From assembly GCA_949358305.1 (NCBI GenBank), contig OX442315.1, forward strand, positions 6,908,427 to 6,972,426: a stretch of 64,000 bases of DNA, in the 5' to 3' direction. The stretch's first letter is position 1, and each line of letters begins with the position of its first letter. Both the position numbers and the translations under genes were made by a program. Shown here piece after piece: positions 19,601-28,428 of the stretch. The stretch is from Strigamia acuminata. Its lineage: Eukaryota > Arthropoda > Chilopoda > Geophilomorpha > Linotaeniidae. Under the pieces are notes generated by a model. That model saw only the letters and a list, made by a program, of their open reading frames with translations, did not search any database and was not told where the DNA came from.

Positions 19601-19726
19601 CGCTTCGTGCGCTGAGGCTTTGGGTAAGGGACCTCCAGATCGCAAGTGATAGTCGGCGCCTTTACGACTGCCGGCTCTCTTGTTTGCGTCGGAGTCGGAA
19701 TCCGTTACTCGGATATTGTCTGCCAT
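16646..19726 (-). CDS. gag: G2 Gag (1026 aa)
   Basis: The ATG at 19726 (MADNIRVTDSD) is chosen; the longer frame from 19750 starts at TTG. The N-terminal 600 residues are low-complexity and charged, rich in Arg, Ser, Glu and Lys. At about residues 630-770 is a retrotransposon gag/capsid domain: WKAGDRFLDEVIRI, GSAREWYQGLKGVNWDDF, ETIMDYDIRARLLFEKAP. A CCHC zinc knuckle (CFKCNQPDHYSNEC) sits at about 972-986, for packaging of the element RNA. The protein is about twice the usual gypsy Gag length because of the N-terminal extension. It ends AKNESKNESAQAAKK; the slippery sites lie in this tail. Confidence 0.92.
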   Translation of the reverse strand: MADNIRVTDSDSDANKRAGSRKGADYHLRSGGPLPKASAHEARQKRRKPKPDRRSASEASHPSRSETRQRLDETERGEEQSHSKLPRSNRDGETSGNEVLSRNQSPRLTHDTEVGSPKAASPIQKTASNTTANSALNTPITQSRPASVRSEGHKSNASKTERVPSQPYSVSATLVDTMQLAQAEGVRYTLPTGKITVYETLQIVRAALRAHRLSPEITVVEDAYAQQMVDSAQFEADAENEARQAIRERKRKLAEREARALEYGKSQRVPTTPEEVEIVDRALHAHRYAFHSQQEAEQAFMARLQRDKPKSVRKPEVSSSELSDESVEGDPKRTPKVSPKPERKKEVPVTPRKREVSTGQRVRPRMMALDDNTNNAINRLINANNAHRNEEQTHTSRQRDDPRGSDWPQPVPILKDDGPSRKHSEDRTSSREERQRERGQQQYHYGNSDSSSDGLESNAPSHHDSERGSGERRRERERDERRERERDDRRRGRKESSSSRRDLPRHSPSPDPSSDPSSNDDRRKDKSSNRRKRSNSPRDKEKRRRSENSGHRREEFQDLPRQSAFTDSTGRQYTMGELGRALLGSLKAEGIDLSKRNDRNRNTGDRVKKKYAVSRRDTMSVTGNIRWQFYIQNRFDGSWKAGDRFLDEVIRIKTATKATVGDMLTHGIVELMTGSAREWYQGLKGVNWDDFLMRFDLRYGETPEEVSRKMRGLRQMPGETIMDYDIRARLLFEKAPMEFHATGFNLFFLGGLSEYSQRVLLEERAPTGGSYEEMSAFLFENTIDIEKRYYSALPEAEKAATANRLKLSAERYGATDKIMRPTEYLSGIMELAEASVGLQIKNKLTSTLPSNPLAAPKKAPTASAMQATLEEVKEGEEAGQDAGKSDEKEEKDDYSTDEEIRSYRDTLSTGCDEEGPLVHLIHRDRAVEEFRARLKPNAGRIPKYFRKNYTPPSKGDSEKKKSTEAPRDKSNIRCFKCNQPDHYSNECPRTAKEDAKFDAIMKQMAEIKLAMAKNESKNESAQAAKK

Positions 19727-19774
19727 TTTTGGGTATGAAAATGATCTCAAGTTCTATTCGAGTCGTTTAAATCG

Positions 19775-19792
19775 ATCCCGGACAGGCCCCCA
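19775..19792 (-). promoter_or_regulatory. G2 candidate primer-binding site
   Basis: Two bases after the 5' LTR end the element strand reads TGGGGGCCTGTCCGGGAT, starting TGG as a tRNA 3'-CCA primer site should. G3 has TGGGGGCC at the same 2-nt distance. I could not match the priming tRNA. Confidence 0.5.
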
Positions 19793-19794
19793 CG

Positions 19795-20793
19795 TGTCGC
19801 GCTCTACTCTAACTGTCGCTAACTCGTGGTATGAGTCACTCTCTAATCTCGCAATACCGCTTTACTCAAGCGGTTACCCAAATAATGTGAAACGGCAAAC
19901 AATGTAAAATGGTAAATATAATAAATGTATTTATTATACGGGAATGTACAGGTAAAAGGGATAAAATATGTAAGGGAATAAAAAGGTAAAAGGTTGGGGT
20001 GTGTGAAGTTGGCGGGAAACTGGTCGAGGTCGTCCTTTGTTGGCGCTCTGGATCCAAGATGGCGTCCGCGTGGCAACGTGGTGTCGTCTTGGGCCGGCGT
20101 GGCAATGAATGGCGTCCTCGTCTCACGTTTCTCGTCCGGTCCTTCGGGCTCACGCTGGTCGGGCGCGAGTGAATGCCTAAAAGGTCTTACTTCTGGTCTG
20201 TTGTCTAGGTTTAGGGTTTTGTTTAGGTGTCCGGCGATCACACAGCGGCGGACGCTTGGTGGTTCCCGGCGATACACACAGCGGCGGGAACGCTCGTCGT
20301 GGTTACTGCAATTTAGGCTTGTGCGACCGTTTGTCTGCACAACTCGCTAAATTGGAGTAGGTTTACTATTTCTAGCTGGTTTGCTAAAATAGTGTGGTAA
20401 TCTTGTTTCGCAGGTTACTCTGCGGAGGTTAACACAAATCAATCGTACTCACGTTGAAAGTCCCTTGTCCTAGGTCACTCCTGAAGTCTTTGTACTTAGG
20501 CTTGATCGTTTTAGGACGTTTGGCTTTTACGTGTATCTTGGTTGATTTTTGTGTTGGTTCTGCCCGCTCAGTGCAAGGCGAATTCCTTTGCACAAAGCGG
20601 GGGGTGACAGGTGACTAAAGCCACCCAATAGTGGAGAAGACGAATCTCCCCCACTCCCCCAGGGCAGACGCCCGTCCATTGACTGGATGTCAATGCTCTG
20701 AGGGAAGGGAGGCGCGCGTGCGACTCCCCTTCTTTACCCGTATGTAGGCCACGAGAGAAACTCTTCGTGCCCCACCCCAGTCGGGTCACCACA
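19795..20793 (-). repeat. G2 5' LTR (999 bp)
   Basis: This is the partner of 7322-8320. The target duplication AGTG follows at 20794-20797. Confidence 0.95.
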
Positions 20794-20946
20794 AGTGTAA
20801 GGGAAAAATGATAAAATAGAGAGTTTGCGGGCTGCATTTTGCCATTATCACTACACTATTTCACTATGTCACGTGGTCACCGAAACTGTAGCAGTCTCTT
20901 TTGAAAACAATTAGAGACAATTGTTGTATTTTACTGCTTCAAAACA
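20794..20946. other. Right flank of G2 and 5' region of the first zinc-finger gene
   Basis: It holds the right palindrome arm (20796-20810) and the GAGAGTTTGCGGG repeat. It does not contain the 5' flank shared by the other zinc-finger genes, so the first gene has lost its usual upstream sequence. Confidence 0.5.
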
Positions 20947-21573
20947 ATGAAGCACCTTTATTATTGTGAAAAGCCGTTCAAATGTAAAATGTGTTCACTT
21001 TCATTTCGACTTAAAACTTATATGACTGCCCACATGCGAATTCACACTGGAGAAAAACCGTTCAAGTGCCATTTGTGTGTTTATTCCTCCAATCGAAGTA
21101 GTCAGTTAAAAAGGCATTTGTTAACCCATAGTGGAGAAAAACCATTCAAGTGCCACTTGTGTGCTTATTCGTGTATTACAAGTGGGGATTTAAAAAGGCA
21201 TTTGTTAACCCATAGTGGAGAAAAACCATTCAAATGCCACTTGTGTGCTTATTCGTGTATTACAAGTGGGGATTTAAAAAAACATATTGCAATTCATACT
21301 GGAGAAAAGCCTTTCAAATGTCAAATATGTTCACTTTCCGTTAGGAGTAAATCACACCTGGCTGTTCACATGCGAATTCACAATGGGGAAAAACCGTTCA
21401 AGTGCCATTTGTGTGCTTATTCCGCCAATCGAAGTAGTCATTTAAAAAAGCATTTGTTAACTCATACTGGAGAAAAACCGTTCAAGTGCCATTTGTGTGC
21501 TTATTCTTGTAACAGTAATGTTAGTTTGAAAAAACATTTAACAAAACATATAGAGAAAAAAACATTTTCTTAA
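20947..21573 (+). CDS. C2H2 zinc-finger protein ZF1 (208 aa, 7 fingers)
   Basis: The ATG at 20947 is followed by MKHLYYCEKPFKCKMC. Seven C-X2-C-X12-H-X3-H fingers are joined by TGEKPFKC-type linkers (one is NGEKPFKC); there is no other domain. Such arrays usually bind DNA in the nucleus as transcription factors or silencers; the target is unknown. Compared with its paralogues it lacks the N-terminal MKRKHPDYSC finger and its 5' flank, so it may be 5'-truncated. Fingers 3 and 4 are near-identical at DNA level over 84 bp, a recent tandem finger duplication. The 3' flank with AATAAA (about 21589) is shared with other cluster members. Confidence 0.85.
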   Translation: MKHLYYCEKPFKCKMCSLSFRLKTYMTAHMRIHTGEKPFKCHLCVYSSNRSSQLKRHLLTHSGEKPFKCHLCAYSCITSGDLKRHLLTHSGEKPFKCHLCAYSCITSGDLKKHIAIHTGEKPFKCQICSLSVRSKSHLAVHMRIHNGEKPFKCHLCAYSANRSSHLKKHLLTHTGEKPFKCHLCAYSCNSNVSLKKHLTKHIEKKTFS

Positions 21574-22569
21574 TTCTTTAGTTGCAAACAATAAATTATA
21601 CAACAGTCCAATAAATGTTGCTAACTTAAGGCTTTGTCTATATAATTTCTTAATCAAAGATAAAAAATATTAACATTAGATTTCCCACACCACTTGTAGA
21701 CTACGGATAGACGGGATCCCCAGTCTAATTTCTACTGTCAGGCACTCGTTTGTTTTTTCTTCGCGTCGTTTTTCATTATTTGAATTTAATTACCTTATAC
21801 TATATCTATTAATCATCTTTGATTCTTTTTACGAAATGTGTTATTCCTGTGGCATAGTTAAAAAAAGATAAGTAAACAGCTTTAATTGTACTCATAAACA
21901 CAAAGAAAACTGATATTTATTTTGACTCTAATGGTTTAATAATTGATTTAAGAGAAATGTGTAATGTTCCAAGTTTAAAATCTTTGAGTTTAAGAGTGAT
22001 CGCGGGATGTGCTCGAAATTATTAGTTGTCCATCCTTGGAACAAACCATGGAATCATTATTAGAATAGAGAACGTTGAGAAATTTAATAAACCCATTCTA
22101 TTTATTTCACATTTATGGAAAATATATTTATTATTGGATCTAGTTCGGAAACCATTCAGCTAACATTTTAGTGTTTAGAAACTTTGAAACATTTTAAACG
22201 AAATAAAAATGCATTTAATCGTGATACATCCACATTAAAACAAATAAAGATATCGGTAGTTCTGTGGAAACTAAAGGATACAGTAACACTTAGTTTCAAT
22301 TACAATAAACGGGGTAAAGGCAAATTCAGTTCAATCAATATAATATTAAAAACTTTTAAGTTAAAAAAAATATTCCGGTACAATAGTGTTATTTTTAAAA
22401 CACAATAAATTATCATATATTATTATACATGTATAATCGAAAATAGTTCTGAAATATAAAATGAGAAACATCCAGACTATAGTTTTCATAAATAGAAAAT
22501 TCCGGGATTTAACTTTAAAAGGATTGTCACCAGTAAAAGAAGTTTCATTTGACGTGCTCTCTTTTCTTA
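21574..22569. repeat. Duplicated intergenic flank of the zinc-finger cluster
   Basis: No gene. Blocks recur elsewhere in the cluster: 21574-21640 at 23640 and 58895; 21690-21760 at 58990; 21776-21960 at 39826 and 57310; 21975-22220 at 59978-60280; 22450-22560 at 57640. The intergenic DNA was therefore copied together with the genes. Confidence 0.7.
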
Positions 22570-22856
22570 AATAAAATTGTTAGTGAACGTTAGGCTTACA
22601 TTTTGTTTCATTTTCTTTCATATGTCGTCAATTTGTTTCTAATCAAACGTAGCGACCACGTATTTATTAAATGAATCAAAGTTAATCAAACCATGCGACG
22701 TCGTCATTGCGTTCATGTAGATACGCCTAAGCGACGTATAATAAAATCGACTACTTAAGAAGCCATCTATACATATTCCAACTTAATTCGTTATCTCTGT
22801 GTATCAGCACCAACGCTGTTGTTCGTTTATTTCGGTCATTTGCTTTTAAATCAAAA
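22570..22856 (+). promoter_or_regulatory. Shared 5' flank (probable promoter/5' UTR) of ZF2
   Basis: It is closely related to 37190-37372, 40070-40327, 57760-58027 and, inverted, 61032-61240. Conserved words include GCGACGTCGTCA, ACTTAAGAAGCCA, and CCAACTTAATTCG followed by CACTGTGTA, ending TCAAAAATGAAGAG at the start codon. The open frame does not extend upstream here, which supports MKRKH as the start in all paralogues. Confidence 0.55.
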
Positions 22857-23642
22857 ATGAAGAGAAAACATCCGGATTACAGTTGCGATCTGTGCGATTA
22901 TACGTGTTCAATATATTCGGTTTTGGAACAACACATGCTTATCCACACAGGTGAAAAGCCTTTCAAGTGCCAAGTATGTTCAGTTTCCTTTAGAAAAAAA
23001 TCAAACCTGACTGATCACACGCGAATTCACACTGGAGAAAAACCTTACAAGTGCCATTTGTGTGCTTATTCTTGCATTCAGAAATCATATTTGAAAATTC
23101 ATGTGGCAACTCATACCGGGGAGAAAACTTTCAAATGCCATCTTTGTGCTTATTCTTGCACCCAAAGTAGTAATTTAAAAGTGCATTTAGCAACCCATAC
23201 TGGAGAAAAATCATACAAGTGCCATTTGTGCGCTTATTCTTGCATTCGATGTAGTAATTTAAAAAGTCATTTGTTATCCCATAGTGGAGAAAAATCATTC
23301 AAGTGCCATTTGTGTGCTTTTTCCTGCAATCGAAATGGTCATTTAAAAACACATCTATCAACTCATTCTGGAGAAAAACCGTTCAAGTGCCATTTGTGTG
23401 CTTATTCCAGCGCCAGAAATGGAACTTTAAAAGAGCATATAAAAACGCATACTGGGGAAAAGTCACTGAAGTGCCATCTATGTGCTTATTCTTGCAATCA
23501 CAGTGGGAATTTAAAAACACATCTGACAACCCATACTGGAGAAAAACCGTTCAAGTGCCATTTGTGTGCTTATTCTTGTAAAAGTAACGTTAGTTTGCAA
23601 AAACATTTAACAAAACATGCAGATGAAAAACCATGCTCTTAA
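22857..23642 (+). CDS. C2H2 zinc-finger protein ZF2 (261 aa, 9 fingers)
   Basis: Starts MKRKHPDYSCDLCDYTCS. Nine intact C2H2 fingers run from residue 9 to the end with TGEKPFKC-type linkers; the last has the family ending LQKHLTKH. It is intronless and has no KRAB, ZAD or BTB domain. The helix residues differ between fingers (for example QSSNLKV, RNGHLKT, HSGNLKT), so each paralogue should recognise a different DNA sequence. The 3' flank has AATAAA at about 23660. Nuclear DNA-binding is inferred from the fold; the target and effect are unknown. Confidence 0.9.
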   Translation: MKRKHPDYSCDLCDYTCSIYSVLEQHMLIHTGEKPFKCQVCSVSFRKKSNLTDHTRIHTGEKPYKCHLCAYSCIQKSYLKIHVATHTGEKTFKCHLCAYSCTQSSNLKVHLATHTGEKSYKCHLCAYSCIRCSNLKSHLLSHSGEKSFKCHLCAFSCNRNGHLKTHLSTHSGEKPFKCHLCAYSSARNGTLKEHIKTHTGEKSLKCHLCAYSCNHSGNLKTHLTTHTGEKPFKCHLCAYSCKSNVSLQKHLTKHADEKPCS

Positions 23643-24893
23643 TTCTTTAGTTGCAAACAATAAATTATACAACAAACAGTCCAATAAATGTTGCTAACTT
23701 AAGGCTTTGTCTAATTTCTCAATCAAAGATAAAAAAAATATTAACACCAGATGTCGCACACCACCCTGGAATCTGCTCATACTATCGGTAATTTATAAAT
23801 ATTTTTTAATTTCGACAATTTAATGAAGTTACTGTAGATGTATGCATCGTAACATGATCCAATATGAATCCCTAGATGTCTATGTATCGATATTATCCCG
23901 TGTTTATTACGTATTTTATAGTATCTCGATGTATTTTAGTTGTTTCTCATGCATATCCTTATTTCACGATGTATCCTAGGTTATTCCGTAGCTTATACAT
24001 GCATATTGCATGATACTTTATGTTTATTCTCGCCTTGTATATAATGCACGATGCATGCTTTAGTTTTCTTAATTCCATAATGTTATATTACGACACAAGG
24101 TGTCGCTGTTCTTATGGTCACTGTATCCAAGATGGCCGCACACAGGTGTGTGCATGTTATCCAACTTCTCTCCTATGAAAATGGATCATAGTGTAAGCGA
24201 AATGTTTATTAAATCTCTCATTTTATTGTTTTACATCATTAGCCATTATTCCAGCACGTTTATAAGTGCTTCTGTTTTCTTTTTGCGCCTATAAGCGACC
24301 ATACGTCGCGCGCACGTTCATAAGTGAACCATTGTGATCAATTATAAAGCATTATTAAAAAAGAATTATTACGCCAAAATTCGAAACACTGAATTGGCCT
24401 ACAACAACAACTTAATGTTTATACCAAGTGATGTTTTCAGTGTTGTCTTCACAGGTCGCATTGGCGTAAACCTGTAAAACAAAACCTGCACCTTTTTGAC
24501 AGCATTTAACCCTTCTAACGGGTTTCCCTTCTAACGGGCTAAAGCTAATGAACCTGAAAGAAAAAACCTGACCTCAGCTGACCAAAATAACTAGCTCGTA
24601 CCGTTTAAACCAAATGTTGCTCCTGCAACACTGCGACCTGCATCCTTGTGGCTACCACACTTGTCCTAAGGACCTATGAAATAAACAATAATATTCAATT
24701 ATATGAATTTTCTTGATTTCTGTCAAATTTTGTTTTGATTTGCGAAAATATGTGTGTTTTAGGTGAGCTTTAGGTGTCTGTTAGACATGGCATACAAGAT
24801 GTTAGAATTTTCAGATTTCAATGGATTTCAACGGATTTTGCAAGGATGTGTTTCAAGATTACAATGGATTTTACAAGGACTTTCTCAAATATT
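23643..24893. other. Intergenic, no gene seen
   Basis: The first roughly 120 bp is the shared zinc-finger 3' flank. The rest is AT-rich with short palindromic words. Part of 24080-24670 (GTGTCGCTGTT, AAGATGGCCGC, direct CTTCTAACGGG repeats, CTACCACA) reads like LTR-type sequence, but I could not find matching ends or a target duplication. Confidence 0.35.
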
Positions 24894-24899
24894 TCAATG

Positions 24900-24930
24900 G
24901 ACAAAATAAATAAATAAATAAATAAATAAA
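24900..24930. repeat. (AAAT)n microsatellite
   Basis: Seven AAAT/AAATA units directly before the 20-bp minisatellite, which may have nucleated from it. Confidence 0.8.
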
Positions 24931-25680
24931 ATGCATTTTGGTAAAATAAAATACATTTTGGTAAAATAAAATAAATTTTGGTAAAATAAAATACATTTTG
25001 GTAAAATAAAATACATTTTGGTAAAATAAAATACATTTTGGTAAAATAAAATACATTTTGGTAAAATAAAATACATTTTGGTAAAATAAAATACATTTTG
25101 GTAAAATAAAATACATTTTGGTAAAATAAAATACATTTTGGTAAAATAAAATACATTTTGGTAAAATAAAATACATTTTGGTAAAATAAAATACATTTTG
25201 GTAAAATAAAATACATTTTGGTAAAATAAAATACATTTTGGTAAAATAAAATACATTTTGGTAAAATAAAATACATTTTGGTAAAATAAAATACATTTTG
25301 GTAAAATAAAATACATTTTGGTAAAATAAAATACATTTTGGTAAAATAAAATACATTTTGGTAAAATAAAATACATTTTGGTAAAATAAAATACATTTTG
25401 GTAAAATAAAATACATTTTGGTAAAATAAAATACATTTTGGTAAAATAAAATACATTTTGGTAAAATAAAATACATTTTGGTAAAATAAAATACATTTTG
25501 GTAAAATAAAATACATTTTGGTAAAATAAAATACATTTTGGTAAAATAAAATACATTTTGGTAAAATAAAATACATTTTGGTAAAATAAAATACATTTTG
25601 GTAAAATAAAATACATTTTGGTAAAATAAAATACATTTTGGTAAAATAAAATACATTTTGGTAAAATAAAATATATTTTG
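24931..25680. repeat. 20-bp minisatellite, about 37 copies, nearly homogeneous
   Basis: The unit is GTAAAATAAAATACATTTTG. I see only a few variants, all near the ends: ATGCATTTTG in the first unit, ATAAATTTTG at 24971, and ATATATTTTG in the last. Because 20 is not a multiple of 3 and the unit has no stop on the minus strand, all three minus frames stay open with a 20-residue period (ILPKCILFYQNVFYFTKMYF); this is a repeat artefact, not a gene. Homogeneity points to recent expansion. Confidence 0.95.
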
Positions 25681-27303
25681 ATCCGAGATGTCGCATCCAT
25701 TTGTGATGTAAATTACGGCAATAATTAACTAATCAACTTATTTCAAGTTGGTAGGCAATATTCTAAAGATACTTTCGGTAATTTAGAATGTTTTAGCGAG
25801 ATATTTCGAGCTAGGAAACACAATTAAAAAACGTTTATAAAATGATGTTCATCTTAGTTCATCCCGCGCCATCCAGGCATTGTTTGAGCCGCCATTTTTG
25901 CCGACATATTTTCTCGAACTTTTCTTAATTTATCATGTAAACTAACGATTTTTATTCGGTTTAGTTGATGATAGTTTGATGGCCCAAGATGTTACGTGAT
26001 TTTGATTTAGTAATTTAGTAATGAATTGCATGTTCATTTGTAATGTGGTGTTTAATTTAATTTCTTTAATTTTTAATTTTAATTTTAATTTTTAATTTTT
26101 AATTTTTAATTTTTTAATTTTAATTTTTTAATTTTTTAATTTTATTTTTTAGGATTGATGCCATTGGTTTTCACATTGTTTAGCAGTTTCGTGCAACAAA
26201 GGATTTATTACATTGAAAGAATCAGGTAGGAACATGAGCACTTAATTTTTTTTATTTTTGTTCAATTGTTTTTGTTTGGTTTTGGTGGAATATTATAGGT
26301 GTACGGTTAGAAGGAACGAACCATTGGATGAGTTTTTGTTGCGCTATTATTTTCACAATTCAACAGCATTGTGTCCTGAAATGTTGGCCCACTATGCAAA
26401 AGTCAAATAAGTAATTTATTTTTAATTTTTAAATTTATTATATCTACGAATATGCAAGTGACCTATAAATAATTCAATCTAAAACACTGTATTTCGTCAA
26501 TTTCATTTAATGCACGGGATTCCCTATTTTTAAATTCCACTATTATTTCGATACTAGTTTTTTATTACTTTCTGTTTTTATCTAGAACGAAACTCCATCG
26601 AGAAGTGTCATTGCTTTGACACGTGAAACACTTGTTGTCACCTTTAGTGCTGACTGACGGGGAAATTGGTACAAACTTGGGAAAGTAGGGGTTATAGGTT
26701 TTGGGTCCCTAATAATTGCTTAGTTCCTCATTGAGACTAAGGAATTATTTTTACCTGCATTTCTTTCAAGCAGATTCTTTTTCAGTTTGCTAGCAAGGAA
26801 TTCTGGGAAATATTCCACCATGCGTAAATCAGTTTTGGGATATATTGGGAACTTGGGGAAATGACGGGACAATTCCGGGACGGGAAAAGTTAGCGCGCTT
26901 GCTGAAGGCAACGACAGGGTGTTTGGCGTGTTATTTGCAATGGAACTTCTTCCGGGTTTTCGTTTACGTGTGGGGTGAAACTTCAACTTTGAGTCGGTAA
27001 AAACTGATGAAATTCGGTAAAAACTGATGAAATGATTTTATAGTTTAGTTCCGCTGTTAATATTAATTTGGTTATTTCTTTTATTGTGCATTGAGTGTTA
27101 TTTATGATTACATTTATTATATTGAATTGTTTTTATTGATTTCATTTACTTAAAAAATTACCCAATTTGGGTCTTAATTTAATTTAACTGAAATCGCTTG
27201 GCATTGTGGAAAAGCACTTCGGTACAACAATGCGGGACAATTGGCATAAAATCGACTTCAAATGATTTCATCACAAAGTTTGTGAGTGAATCATTGGACT
27301 GGC
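25681..27303. other. AT-rich region, no confident gene; low-complexity TTTAA tract at 26048-26154
   Basis: It contains a simple TTTAATTTTTAA tract (26048-26154). Two possible exons joined by a short GT-AG intron lie at 26153-26226 and 26300-26412 (separate entry). From 26640 to 27190 I see nothing that I can name. Confidence 0.4.
26153..26412 (+). CDS. Possible two-exon small gene or fragment (unrecognised)
   Basis: TTTTTTAG|GATTG starts a first segment ending ATCAG|GTAGGA (26226). A 73-bp intron ends ATATTATAG, and the frame continues from GTGTACGG to a TAA near 26410. The spliced frame gives about 60 residues, including FVQQRIYYIERI before the junction and RRNEPLDEFLLRYYF after it. No domain is recognised. 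An upstream exon may exist. A frame that stays open across plausible splice sites is the only support, and it could be chance. Confidence 0.2.
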
Positions 27304-27722
27304 AAAGCTGCAATTTGCCAGCTGATCAACATGCTTTTGGTGAGTTGGTTTTGATTCCTTTTACCCATTTTATCATTTTAATTTCTTTTTCTCATTTTGC
27401 CATTTTATTTTTAGACCCAGCAAGTAGTCAATGGTTAGGATTTTTGATAATCGGCAAGATGTATAGTTTCTATTTTCTTTCTCCTTGGGTCTCCTACGTC
27501 ACTGACCAGGAGTGCAAAAGACTCGCGGATCCTAGCACAGACAGCAGTGCAATTTGCTATAGTGAAACAACTGACAACCGGGTCAGCGAAGAGATGATAG
27601 AGCCGTGCACAGAAAGTGCCGCTGAGCAGTTGGACGGACGACAGTACTGTTTGCTGTTCGGGTCATCACTGGTTCAGGTTGCGAAGATCGGCTCGCACGG
27701 TAGGGTTTGTGTTTGTCCAATT

Positions 27723-27805
27723 CATTTGCCATTTCCTTTCTTCAAGGCGGTCTTTCCCATCTGCTGAGGAGGCGTTTCTCCTCCTCAACTCGGTCATGGC
27801 AAATG
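27723..27805. other. 83-nt stem-loop, LDR1 copy a
   Basis: The arms CATTTGCCAT and ATGGCAAATG form a perfect 10-bp stem. Inside is a second hairpin, GAGGAG-GCGTTT-CTCCTC. Confidence 0.6.
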
Positions 27806-28152
27806 TGTCGGGTGGGCTTTCTTTCAGGTTATCAGGCAACCTGAAACCAGTCGTCTCTGAAGCCATCATTAACATCTTGTGATTTGTGTTTGTGGCCAGT
27901 GCTTCATATTTGACAGAAGATTTATGATCAACAAGAGGTGCTGCAAGTATTGTGCTGCAAGTGTTGTGCTACAAGTGTTGTGCGACCAGAGTTGTGCTAC
28001 AAGTGTTGTGCTACAAATGTTGTGTTACAAGTGCTGTGCTACAAGTGTTATGCTACGAGTGTTGTGTTGTGTTGTGCTTGAAGTGGTGTGCTGCTACATT
28101 GGATATAGGTTGCGAAGACATCGAAAGGTAGGAAGATCTTTGGTTAGGAGTT

Positions 28153-28235
28153 CTCTTGGCATTTCCTTTTTCTTCAAGGAGGTGTCCCCCCTCCTGAGGA
28201 GGCGTTTCTCCTCCTCAACTCGGATATGCCAAGAG
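28153..28235. other. 83-nt stem-loop, LDR1 copy b
   Basis: The arms CTCTTGGCAT and ATGCCAAGAG form a perfect 10-bp stem with a different sequence from copy a but the same span. Inner hairpins are AGGAGG/CCTCCT and GAGGAG/CTCCTC. Confidence 0.6.
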
Positions 28236-28428
28236 GTGGGATGTTTAGAGGGGAGTTTTTTTTCCAGCTTCCAGGCAACCCAGGAAGTCAGCAGTGAGGA
28301 ACAGCGACGACAGGGACAGGGACGGAGACGGAGACGAGCGATGACAGGGACAGAGATGAGATGGGCGACGAGACGAGCAATGACAGTGACGGAGACAAGA
28401 CGACAGACGACGGTGACAGAGACGAGAC

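Larger units (their letters stand above)
7322..20793 (-). mobile_element. G2: complete, young Ty3/gypsy LTR retrotransposon (13.5 kb)
   Basis: It has two 999-bp LTRs (7322-8320 and 19795-20793) with TG...CA ends and 4-bp target duplications AGTG (7318-7321 and 20794-20797). In minus-strand order: LTR, candidate primer-binding site, gag, pol in the -1 frame, a small exon, the third-gene main exon, polypurine tract, LTR. All frames are intact. I saw a single LTR difference (G at 8277, C at 20750), so the insertion is recent and the element may still be active. Integrase follows RNase H, as in Ty3/gypsy. Its lineage within gypsy is not assigned. Confidence 0.93.
27304..28428 (+). repeat. Long direct repeat LDR1 (1125 bp), left of the 26-bp minisatellite
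   Basis: The copy at 33673-34799 matches with scattered substitutions, a 16-bp insertion near 33800 and a 15-bp length change in the TGCTACAAGTGTTG minisatellite. Inside are a GT-AG-like pair (GTGAGT at 27340, TTTTTAG at 27414), two 83-nt stem-loops (27723-27805, 28153-28235), a 15-bp repeat (27938-28060) and a GACGAGAC-rich end that runs into the large array. An ORF (27198-27767) spans the intron-like segment. Differences between copies include frame-changing ones, so coding is doubtful. There are no TG...CA ends to make it an LTR. Confidence 0.75.

Noticed and set aside
24080-24670. Solo LTR
   Set aside because: LTR-like composition and a CTACCACA end, but no matching start and no target duplication could be found.
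24818-25700. Three overlapping minus-strand ORFs of 261-292 codons with a 20-residue period
   Set aside because: The 20-bp minisatellite has no stop on this strand, so all three frames are open.
27198-27767. ORF of 189 codons in LDR1 (and 114 codons in LDR2) as a protein-coding gene
   Set aside because: It reads through an intron-like segment. The LDR2 copy has a 16-bp insertion that changes frame, and many differences alter residues. Kept only as a remark under LDR1.
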